A stretch of 64,000 bases of DNA from CALXQW01 sp031553045. Its GTDB lineage: Bacteria; Verrucomicrobiota; Verrucomicrobiia; Opitutales; Intestinicryptomonadaceae. The translations under genes and the position numbers were made by a program. The first letter of the stretch is position 1; every line of letters starts with the position of its first letter. This document shows, piece by piece, positions 44,891 through 51,924 of this stretch. The DNA lies in contig JAVBLZ010000004.1 in assembly GCA_031553045.1 (NCBI GenBank), positions 20,514 to 84,513 on the forward strand. Reading direction: 5' to 3'. The notes below the pieces were generated by a model that made no database searches, was not told where the DNA came from, and saw only the letters and a list, made by a program, of their open reading frames with translations.

Positions 44891-44980
44891 TATTCTGTAA
44901 TATGCATAAAATAAATTGTGTACACAAATTGTACACTTACATATACACAATATTTTTTGTGTATAGTTTAGTGAACACAA
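44891..44980. promoter_or_regulatory. Cluster of TTGTGTA/TACACAA boxes upstream of the Fic gene
   Basis: In the 240-base gap between the SNF2 gene and fic, TTGTGTACACAA (44916-44927) is a perfect palindrome. Related half-sites TTGTGTA near 44886, TTGTACAC near 44929, TACACAA near 44944, TTGTGTA near 44958 and AACACAA near 44974 surround it. The spacing suggests several bound copies of one regulator; the winged-helix Fic protein is a candidate. Confidence 0.55.
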
Positions 44981-45013
44981 AGAAATTTGCGTATAGCTAA
45001 AGTGTATTTGTAT

Positions 45014-47902
45014 TTATACAATCCGCCATTCAATGCTAAAAATTGTTTGTGCTTGCGTTTCTTGGCGCATGGCGGATTCGGCCGCTGAAATTAGGCGGTC
45101 GCGCTCGGAGTCGATTTCGTCTTGCATGACAAAAAGTTTCTTTCGTAGTGCCATACGTTCGCTTTCGGCGGCGGACTGTTTGCGTTGCATGGCGACTTTT
45201 TCTTCAAGTGTTCGTTGGGATCGAACTTCTTTTTTCATTTCCTTAATGGATTTATCTATCTCTTTGAGCTTAATCTCCAAACTCGCTTTGCGGTCGTCGC
45301 TCCATTTTTCGAGTTTCTCAACTTCGTCGTCGAAAATCTTGGTGTCGCGGATTAGGTTCTTTTCCAGAATCTTTTGTTGTTCGGAAAATAGAACTTCGTC
45401 CAGTCGTTTTTGAGTTTTATCGTCAAAGGGAAGAAGGTCGTAGGCTTTTGCGCTTTTAAGGTTAAAGAGGCGGCGGGCTATATCTTGGTCTATGGCGTTG
45501 CCTAAATCATCGATACAGGAAATTATAAGGTGCTCTTCATCTTCACCGATTTTCAGTTTTGATAGTGTCAATTTACCCGATTTTTTGGGCAGTCGCTCAA
45601 GCGCGGAAACTTTGCTTCTGGCATTTTCGTAATCGAACAAAATTCCCTGATAGGGCAAGTCGCGATTCAAAGCGCGCTGGATTAGGCGTTGCGCAAGCGG
45701 ATGGCTTACGCCGTATTGCTCACAGTGCTCAGACGTACGTTTTATTCCAAAAATCTTTTTAGTATTATAGCCAAATTCAATAAGCTGAAGCATCTGGAAG
45801 GTCATATTTTCTTCATCAAAGAAAACACCCCGTTCATTGCCAAGTTCATGCCGCGTTAAGCCCCATAGCAAAACTTGCAAACGGTCTATTGTCGTATGCG
45901 TGTTCTCTTGCCAGACATTGAGCCTTTCGGCAACTTCGGCGTCAAAATTTTCAATCAGCTTCTTGCGAGCTTGTCGGACATTTTCTTTTATCTCAGTTGA
46001 AAAACGTTCTTGTATGAAATCAAACTCAATCTGGATTTCCGCCGTGGTACGGCATTTTTGGTAGAGTTCGGCAATGCGTTTTTCAAAGTCTATTCCATTG
46101 CCAAGTGCGCCAAGTATTTCATCGCTTGCGCCAAAAATTCCGTCAAAAAGTTTCAGCTTATCTTTCAGAAGTTCATAGACACGCCTGTCGGCTTCGTTAT
46201 TTAAATTCAAAAAGTTTACGACAACAACGTCGTGTTTTTGTCCGTATCGGTGGCAACGACCTATACGCTGTTCGATACGTTGAGGATTCCATGGCAAATC
46301 ATAATTGACCACAAGAGAACAAAACTGCAAATTTATACCTTCTGCCGCCGCTTCCGTTGCTATCATAATTTGGGCATCGCCTTTAAAATGCTCAACAAGA
46401 GCTGTTCGCATGTCTGCCGACTTCGACGCCGTTACGTGTTCTGGATTTTTCTCTTTCCAATTCCTATAAATTTCTTGCGACGTTTTGTCGGTATTAGTAC
46501 CATTAAAGAGCATGATTTTACCCGCATAGCCGCTTTCCGACAGAAGCTCCCAAAGATAATCTTGCGTGCGCCGAGATTCTGTAAAAATAACAACCTTCCT
46601 TGCACCGCCAAGCTCTTGCGCCATATCAAAGCCCTTTTCAAGAGCCGTAAGAAGCGCAAGTCCCTTTGAATTTTGGCGTATGCCGGTAGCCAATTTATGA
46701 TATCCTTGAAGCTCTTCGATTTCCCTTTTGATTAAAGCTTTGTCGTGTTCGCTAAGCGGCTCTTGAGGGTCTTTTTCTCCATCTTCGGATTCCCCATTTT
46801 CATCTGAATCATTGTCGGCGTCGTCAAAGTTATCGTCGTATTCATCTACCGTCTCAAAATCTTCGACTATGGCTTTTGCGTCTGAAAATTTTTCGTCGTC
46901 CTTGAGCATTTTCTCCAAGCGGGAAATAAGTTTTTCCAGCGTGGCAGACAATGCAAAAGTCGAAGAAGCAAGCAGCTTGCGCAGAATCATCACCATGAGT
47001 TTGCGCTGGCTGTTTGGAAGAGCTTTAAGGTTCTCGCGCCGCAAATATTCCGAAACTTCGTTGTAAAGGTTTTCTTCATCCTTTGTTGAATGAAACTCTT
47101 GCGTATAGGCGTGGCGTTTTGTGTATTTGATATACTTTAAAACCTGCTTACGCAAAGTGCGTTTGCAAATATTTTCTAGTCGCTTTCGCAACTCTGTTAG
47201 GCTCGCTTCTGAATTTTGTTTTTCAAAAATTTCACGGAAACTTTTTTCGTCTCCAAACACGTACGGATCGATAATACTAACGAGCCCATAAAGCTCCATC
47301 AGGTTGTTCTGCAAGGGTGTGGCCGTAAGCAAAACTTTGGGAATATTTGCCAAGGAATTTTTTATAGAAGCTCCTACTTTATTTCCGCTTTTATAGACAT
47401 TTCGTAAGCGATGGGCTTCGTCTATTACCGCTAAATCCAAAGGTGTTTGTTGTATATATGGCTCTTTATTGCGAGCAAAGGCGTAAGAGGTGATAACTAT
47501 GGCGTCCGTCAAAAATGGGTTCAAATTACCATTGCGGATTGCCTCATTAAAACTCTTTGCTTCGAGAATTTTTGCAGGCAGATTGAATTTGTCTTCAAGC
47601 TCTATAAGCCATTGTTTGCGCAAGTTTGCTGGAACGATAATTAAGATTCTGCGTTTACGCTCCGCCCATTTTTGGGCGATTAAAATCCCTGCCTCGATAG
47701 TTTTGCCCAAGCCAACTTCGTCGGCCAATAAAGCACCTTTTGAAAGCGGAGATTTAAAGGCAAATAATGCGGCGTCAACCTGATGGGGATTTAAGTCAAC
47801 CTTTGAATCAAAAAGAGCTGTCGCAAATCTTTCTAACGTTCCAAGCGGAGCTTTCAGGATTAATTCATTAGCATAAAGTTGACTATGGAAATCGGTTATC
47901 AT
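45014..47902 (-). CDS. SNF2-family (RapA/HepA-like) helicase of the defence cluster
   Basis: 962 residues. Walker A DEVGLGKTIEAG near 61, DEAH motif IDEAHRLRN near 157, motif V ATEAAAEGINLQF near 514, and motif VI QRIGRCHRYGQ near 546. This is a complete SNF2 ATPase, followed by a long coiled C-terminal tail (with highly charged KxxE repeats). It is not a RapA partner of RNA polymerase by context. Related SNF2-like ATPases occur in DISARM (DrmD) and beside type III restriction loci, where I recall an intervening DUF4391 gene; here Fic and the phosphoesterase-STAND gene take that place. Its role is likely DNA remodelling or translocation in defence. Confidence 0.85.
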   Translation of the reverse strand: MITDFHSQLYANELILKAPLGTLERFATALFDSKVDLNPHQVDAALFAFKSPLSKGALLADEVGLGKTIEAGILIAQKWAERKRRILIIVPANLRKQWLIELEDKFNLPAKILEAKSFNEAIRNGNLNPFLTDAIVITSYAFARNKEPYIQQTPLDLAVIDEAHRLRNVYKSGNKVGASIKNSLANIPKVLLTATPLQNNLMELYGLVSIIDPYVFGDEKSFREIFEKQNSEASLTELRKRLENICKRTLRKQVLKYIKYTKRHAYTQEFHSTKDEENLYNEVSEYLRRENLKALPNSQRKLMVMILRKLLASSTFALSATLEKLISRLEKMLKDDEKFSDAKAIVEDFETVDEYDDNFDDADNDSDENGESEDGEKDPQEPLSEHDKALIKREIEELQGYHKLATGIRQNSKGLALLTALEKGFDMAQELGGARKVVIFTESRRTQDYLWELLSESGYAGKIMLFNGTNTDKTSQEIYRNWKEKNPEHVTASKSADMRTALVEHFKGDAQIMIATEAAAEGINLQFCSLVVNYDLPWNPQRIEQRIGRCHRYGQKHDVVVVNFLNLNNEADRRVYELLKDKLKLFDGIFGASDEILGALGNGIDFEKRIAELYQKCRTTAEIQIEFDFIQERFSTEIKENVRQARKKLIENFDAEVAERLNVWQENTHTTIDRLQVLLWGLTRHELGNERGVFFDEENMTFQMLQLIEFGYNTKKIFGIKRTSEHCEQYGVSHPLAQRLIQRALNRDLPYQGILFDYENARSKVSALERLPKKSGKLTLSKLKIGEDEEHLIISCIDDLGNAIDQDIARRLFNLKSAKAYDLLPFDDKTQKRLDEVLFSEQQKILEKNLIRDTKIFDDEVEKLEKWSDDRKASLEIKLKEIDKSIKEMKKEVRSQRTLEEKVAMQRKQSAAESERMALRKKLFVMQDEIDSERDRLISAAESAMRQETQAQTIFSIEWRIV

Positions 47903-47957
47903 TTGGACAAATCAAGATTAAAACATATTGTGATAAAAGTATAATACGTCTAAATAA

Positions 47958-48053
47958 TTTCAAGACTATCTTCTCATGTATAAGAATATGGATAAAAAAT
48001 GCCAAATAAAACCGTTGCGGATTGTTGGGGGTGTGGTATTATTGTGGGATGAG
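47958..48053 (+). repeat. Leader repeat, copy 1
   Basis: Contains TTTCAAGACTATCTT (47958-47972) and AATAAAACCGTTGCGGATTG (48005-48024), followed by a GTGGTATTATTGTGGGATGAGAA-like stretch leading into the ATG at 48049. The same modules recur at 49299-49376 before another ATGAGAA, with 1.3 kb between the copies. Confidence 0.6.
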
Positions 48054-48552
48054 AAAGCCTAAGGATGGGGAGAGGATTGATGAGCGTAAAAGGATACTAA
48101 TATCTGCGGAAATTGCGGGGCGGTATGGATTGCCGAAGAAGGCGATTGGTGTGTGGATAGTTGTTGAAAAATCGAAAGCTGGGTGTCGATTGCGGAAGGT
48201 TCGACAGGATGGATTTTTGATGTCGGACAAGTACAATAATCATCAGTTTATTTCTACAAAAATTGCAGAAGGCATTGGCGTAATTCGCAAAGCTAAAAAG
48301 AAAATTTCGATAGCTGAATTTAAAATTAGCACGCGCAAAAAGCGTTGGATTGACGATGTAATATTGGCAATGAAAGCAGATGATAAGCTTATGAAATATA
48401 TTTCTAAAATTTCACAAGATGAGCTGACTTTACAAATTTACGATGACACGTCTGCGTCTCGCGAAGGCGGGAAATTGTACAGCTCTTTGAGTGGAGCGCT
48501 TCGTATTTGGCGGAAGCGATGTCGCGAAAATTCAAAAATTTTGTCAGGCTGA
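48049..48552 (+). CDS. Hypothetical protein within the element
   Basis: 167 residues from ATG 48049. It is basic (many K/R) and contains GRYGLPKKAIGVWIVVEKSK and RIWRKRCREN near the end. No family or domain recognised; there is no signal peptide or membrane segment. The gene follows the first leader repeat. A 21-bp near-perfect hairpin terminator closes it. Possibly a cargo gene of the element. Confidence 0.55.
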   Translation: MRKPKDGERIDERKRILISAEIAGRYGLPKKAIGVWIVVEKSKAGCRLRKVRQDGFLMSDKYNNHQFISTKIAEGIGVIRKAKKKISIAEFKISTRKKRWIDDVILAMKADDKLMKYISKISQDELTLQIYDDTSASREGGKLYSSLSGALRIWRKRCRENSKILSG

Positions 48553-48604
48553 GTAGTTTGTTTTTCTATGGGGAAATTGCTTGAAACGTCGCTATATCAT
48601 AGGG

Positions 48605-48654
48605 AAAAGTTTAGACCAATTTAAAGGCAACTTTAAATTGGTTTAAACTTTTTT
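48605..48654. terminator. Very long A/T-rich hairpin terminator (21-bp stem)
   Basis: AAAAGTTTAGACCAATTTAAA (split as 48605-48625, 21 bases; one G-T pair) pairs with 48632-48652, loop GGCAAC, then T4. It lies 52 bases after the stop of the preceding gene and could act in both directions. Confidence 0.8.
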
Positions 48655-48758
48655 AGGGCTTTGCCGATTTTGGTTTAAGTATAAAAGCATAGCCCGCCCT
48701 CGGTGCGGCAATCGTGATTTAATGACGGTGATGTAAAAGCCGTAATATAGTGTCGGCA

Positions 48759-49283
48759 TTATTCTTGGCAATTTGCCCAATCCGGGAAATCTCCAGTATA
48801 ACCATAGGTTTTCGATTTCTCAAAAAACTGGGGATTAAAATCTATCACATCGTCCCAGTCATCGTGACTAAGTTTCGCCCAGCCATCAACTTCATCGCAT
48901 TTATCTGCAAAACGAGGTGCATTTACCAGAATGAAAACCCAATCATTCGCTTCAAAAAATTGCCATGCATCTGAACGTCTAAAACTATTTTCAAATTCTG
49001 GATTAAAATCTATAAACATAATGATGTCCATGCCGTCGCCAGCGCATTTCCAGTCAAGAAATTCGTCTAATAACAATTCCATTTCAGGCTTTTGCTTAAT
49101 AACGTACTTCCAGCAAGCTATGTCCGCTATTGCGTTAAAAGCATCTCCAGCTCCTTCTTCAAATTTCTTAATACAAGAATTTAAATGTGTTATCTGTGCA
49201 TCATCTAAATTTGTATCGACTGATAATATTCCATCTAATTTGAAGTTCATAAAGGCTATTTTTAAGATATTATTAACTCTCAT
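48759..49283 (-). CDS. Hypothetical protein of the element
   Basis: About 174 residues from the ATG at 49283 (or from one at 49250, giving 163). Acidic, with DWVFILVNAPRFADK and DDWDDVIDFNPQFFEKSKTYG near the C-terminus. No family recognised; the acidic, small, soluble character would fit an antitoxin or immunity-type protein but there is no other evidence. It is read toward the 48049 gene, and the pair of leader repeats brackets both genes. Confidence 0.55.
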   Translation of the reverse strand: MRVNNILKIAFMNFKLDGILSVDTNLDDAQITHLNSCIKKFEEGAGDAFNAIADIACWKYVIKQKPEMELLLDEFLDWKCAGDGMDIIMFIDFNPEFENSFRRSDAWQFFEANDWVFILVNAPRFADKCDEVDGWAKLSHDDWDDVIDFNPQFFEKSKTYGYTGDFPDWANCQE

Positions 49284-49298
49284 AAATTGTAGAAATTT

Positions 49299-49376
49299 TT
49301 TCAAGACTATCTTAAAAAAGCTGAATAAAACCGTTGCGGATTGGTGGGGATATGGTAGTATTAAGGGAGATGAGAA
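49299..49376 (+). repeat. Leader repeat, copy 2
   Basis: TTTCAAGACTATCTT (49299-49313), AATAAAACCGTTGCGGATTG (49324-49343), a GTGGGGATATGGTAGTATTAAGGGAG-like stretch (split to keep short), then ATGAGAACG at 49370. Same modules in the same order as the copy at 47958-48053. Confidence 0.6.
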
Positions 49377-49609
49377 CGATTGAAAAGTTAGGTGGATTTT
49401 ATGGCGTGGGAGTGATCGCGAGTGTTGCGTGTGGATGCTGTAGAAAGCTTCATTATGTTAAAGGAAATTTAGAGGGGTTGGGTGTAAATATGTGTAAAAA
49501 TACGGCTCTAAATTTGCTTGGAATGGAAAATTTGCGTGTGGGAACGGCTTGTGAAAGTTTTGATAAATGGGCTGGAAAGCCTTTAGCACAAAGGGAAAGA
49601 CGGAGATGA
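49370..49609 (+). CDS. Small possible gene following the second leader repeat
   Basis: 79 codons from ATG 49370 (MRTIEKLGGFYGVGVIASVA...), which directly follows AAGGGAG. Positionally equivalent to the 48049 gene, but the protein is not similar to it. It contains CGCC at about residues 21-24 and nothing recognisable. It may be a real small gene or a decayed one; it ends 33 bases before the tRNA junction. Confidence 0.3.
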   Translation: MRTIEKLGGFYGVGVIASVACGCCRKLHYVKGNLEGLGVNMCKNTALNLLGMENLRVGTACESFDKWAGKPLAQRERRR

Positions 49610-49623
49610 AGAAATCGAAAAAC

Positions 49624-49654
49624 AAAAAAGAGCGTTCTCTGTTAGGAAACGCTC
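49624..49654 (-). terminator. Chimeric terminator: tRNA anticodon stem plus element sequence
   Basis: On the minus strand GAGCGTT (49654-49648, tRNA positions 26-32) pairs perfectly with AACGCTC (49636-49630, element sequence) around an 11-base loop, followed by six T. Transcription of the broken tRNA would therefore stop at the junction. Confidence 0.75.
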
Positions 49655-49679
49655 GTTCTATCCGTTGAACTACGAGGGC
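49642..49679 (-). pseudogene. 5' half of host tRNA-Arg(CCU)
   Basis: The minus strand reads GCCCTCG, TA, GTTC-AACGGATA-GAAC, G, AGCGT, TTCCTAA, i.e. tRNA positions 1-38. With the half at 25956-25996 it builds a complete 72-nt tRNA whose acceptor pairs fully (one G-T) and whose anticodon is CCT. After TTCCTAA the element sequence CAGAGAACGCTC follows instead of the host 3' half. Confidence 0.9.
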
Positions 49680-49689
49680 GTGGAGTTAA

Positions 49690-50146
49690 ATTAAAATGAA
49701 AACAATGCAGGTTTGATTGTTTTAGTCAATGTGATTTTCTTTTGTTTCTATGTTTTGGACGCTATTTGTACGTGTTTTTTCGCATTGTGTCGGAGTTGGC
49801 TTGCTGTTGTGACGTACAGTTTTAATAACAAGAATTTTTAGGCTATTTTTATGCTTTCGTTCGTATTGCTTGTTGGGATTGCGTTTTCGGATACTTCGTT
49901 TATCTGGGCGATGGAAATTGGGTCGCATAAAGAAAATTTTATCTGCTACTTATTTTGTGAAAAGTATAAAAGTTTGGGCGTATAATCTATTCTTTCGTTT
50001 CCGTTTTTCGGAATATATTTTCTGCCATATATTACTGGTTTAATCGTATTTTATTTATATCGTGAGTTATATTGAATATATTATATTGACTTATTTTATA
50101 TTTTAATTAAGAATAGAGACCGAATAATAATTGGAGGCTTAGGATA
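49690..50146. other. Intergenic region
   Basis: 457 A/T-rich bases between the element end and the next gene. A short basic reading frame at 49722-49928 (minus) looks accidental. I see no RNA gene or repeat. Confidence 0.5.
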
Positions 50147-51130
50147 ATGAAAAATATTGAATTTTACGATTTAATTGAATTGAGAAGCGCTTTATTAAGC
50201 ATTTTTACAAATATAAATTATGGTCTTAAAGAACCGGAAATCATTGCAGATCTCTGTAAAGAAATCCCCGATGGATTGAATGGAAAGATAATAGCTCAAA
50301 GGAATATATCATCTGGTTCGGTTTTTGTGCATCAACAACCGAAAGTTCATTGTGATGGATTTAAAGGAAAATGTGTTGAGATTGGTGATTTACTTTTAAT
50401 AAGAAGTGAATACGAAAAACAAAACTGCAGAGCATTATTGCTACAGGCAAAAAAAACAAATAATCTTTTTCTTACACCTGATAATCATGATCAACATCTT
50501 TTATATAACGAATGGCCTGAATTTGAATATAAAAAGAGCACGCCATCGTTAAATGGTAAAAAAAGACATATTCAAGATGCCGATGTCTATCTTGGAACAA
50601 AGTATCTTCTGCTTCCTGGAAACAAAAAAAGGCTTTGCAATACTTTTGGATTTATACCTTTTTGTGATTATGAATGCTATTTAAGATGCAAAGATATTGC
50701 AGAAATAAAATCTGAAGAAGAAAGAATATATTTCCGCCGACTTTATTCTCATTATATGGGTTTGTTTTCGGCTATTCCGACTAAACCAGATTTGACAAAT
50801 TATCAATGCTTTATAAATGAGTTAGCTTGTTTCATTTTGGGGTTTGCTGGGAAATCTTTCTCAACACCAGAGACAGGAGAAAATGGATGGAATCAGGTCA
50901 TCCAGGATTTAATTGATGTTACTGCTAAAAGACCTACCAATTATTTTGGCAAAAATCAACGGGGAAAGGAAATGCTTTCTTTTTTTACCGGTGGAAATGA
51001 TAATGGAACAAATTCATTTGTGGACAACGGGAATTCGGAAGATGTGCCTGACGATAACGAGATAAGAGATGGTGAAGGTGAGGGTATTTCTGTTATAGTA
51101 TTTCGCCTAGAAGAACCATCACGAGATTAA
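50147..51130 (+). CDS. Restriction-like nuclease-fold protein (D...QxK pattern)
   Basis: 327 residues from ATG 50147, with GGAGG 10 bases upstream. The segment EIGDLLLIRSEY (about 78-90) followed by CRALLLQAKKT (about 95-104) is the D...(E/Q)xK pattern of PD-(D/E)XK nucleases, in which Q replaces the usual E. The rest is not recognised; the C-terminus is acidic. The base composition is low in G/C and a clear Shine-Dalgarno sequence makes it unlike its backbone neighbours. It lies just outside the right boundary of the tRNA-Arg element. Possibly a remnant of another defence module. Confidence 0.55.
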   Translation: MKNIEFYDLIELRSALLSIFTNINYGLKEPEIIADLCKEIPDGLNGKIIAQRNISSGSVFVHQQPKVHCDGFKGKCVEIGDLLLIRSEYEKQNCRALLLQAKKTNNLFLTPDNHDQHLLYNEWPEFEYKKSTPSLNGKKRHIQDADVYLGTKYLLLPGNKKRLCNTFGFIPFCDYECYLRCKDIAEIKSEEERIYFRRLYSHYMGLFSAIPTKPDLTNYQCFINELACFILGFAGKSFSTPETGENGWNQVIQDLIDVTAKRPTNYFGKNQRGKEMLSFFTGGNDNGTNSFVDNGNSEDVPDDNEIRDGEGEGISVIVFRLEEPSRD

Positions 51131-51220
51131 TAGGATTATAATGAAAACTTACATCAAAAATCTTATGTGATAAATATCTGATATTTTTTTTAATACCCAA
51201 TCATTATAAAAAACGTAAAA

Positions 51221-51586
51221 TCAGATGTATTTTTGAAAAAGAATTATTATTAGGCAAATAACTAAATTCGACAAAGCAAAGAATACTGCAGCGCTTCCTG
51301 CGTCTTTGGCAAATTTTGCCAAGGGATGGATTGTTGGGCTGCACAAATCTACGCATTTTTCAATGGCAGAATTTAAAACTTCGGCGATGAGCAATATAAA
51401 TATTGATGCAATTAAAATACAACGTTCTGCCGTCGTAAAATCTAGAAGAAATATGACAGGCGCCAATATCAGCGCAATAATGCAATCTTGCCTGAATGCA
51501 GCTTCGCTCTTAAAACAGGCTACGATGCCGTCAAAAGAGTATTTTGTTGCGTAAATTAAACGTGCTATACCGTATTTTCTACTCAT
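51221..51586 (-). CDS. dgkA: Diacylglycerol kinase family (DgkA-like)
   Basis: 121 residues with three membrane segments (about 35-53, 57-75 and 98-117). The motifs SEAAFRQD near 27-34 and EVLNSAIEKCVDL near 68-80 followed by HPLAKFAKDAGSAAV are the active-site pattern of the small prokaryotic DgkA family, which phosphorylates diacylglycerol or undecaprenol in the inner membrane. Single gene; the ATG at 51586 lacks a Shine-Dalgarno sequence. Confidence 0.88.
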   Translation of the reverse strand: MSRKYGIARLIYATKYSFDGIVACFKSEAAFRQDCIIALILAPVIFLLDFTTAERCILIASIFILLIAEVLNSAIEKCVDLCSPTIHPLAKFAKDAGSAAVFFALSNLVICLIIILFQKYI

Positions 51587-51924
51587 CTCTCATTGTTTTT
51601 TTTAGAAAATATAAAATTCGCTTTCTTACCCAACAAATATCGCAAAATTTGAAGATGGATTAAAATTGTAATATCTCCAAATTTGCGATTGCTAAAGTAA
51701 AATTGACCTAGAGCGCATCCCAAACAAGTTGCGCAGTTTTGTCAAACGCTTTTAGATTATAGCCGTGGTACTTTTATTTTTAGACCTTAGGAGTATTTCA
51801 ATACACATAAGCCCTGAAAATAAAAGTTTCCGCACTCTAACTTTAAAATCATTACGCCAAAACTTTTCATTGCTGTCTTGCAATCTCAAAGCTTGATTTG
51901 CGCACAACTTGCTTCGGATACACT
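51587..51924. other. Intergenic region with an IS-end-like motif
   Basis: 338 bases without a gene. TAGAGCGCATCCCAA near 51,712 resembles the inverted ends of the 4134-4201 segment. Nothing else recognised. Confidence 0.35.

Larger units (their letters stand above)
25990..49648. mobile_element. 23.66-kb integrated element split into tRNA-Arg(CCU)
   Basis: Both ends are the 7-base sequence TTCCTAA (minus strand: 25996-25990 and 49648-49642), exactly positions 32-38 (the anticodon loop) of a tRNA-Arg(CCU). Outside them lie the matching 3' and 5' halves of that tRNA. A tyrosine integrase gene begins 86 bases inside the left end. Contents, left to right: integrase, class II Fic and a broken partner gene, palindrome array, excisionase-like and DUF3987 genes, a complete tRNA-Arg(CCU), a terminase-small-subunit-like gene, then a type III restriction-based defence cluster and small genes of unknown function. 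No capsid, portal or conjugation genes are seen, so mobility would need a helper or is lost. Confidence 0.85.

Noticed and set aside
33280..47902. DISARM or BREX system
   Set aside because: No DUF1998 (DrmB), DrmA, PLD-type DrmC, PglX/PglZ or BrxC is present; only the SNF2 helicase and a methylase are shared.
49722..49928. A 68-codon basic minus-strand frame
   Set aside because: No start signal, odd composition, no neighbour; likely chance.
51171..51195. Terminator after the 50147 gene
   Set aside because: Only a 6-bp A/T stem before the T run; too weak to call.
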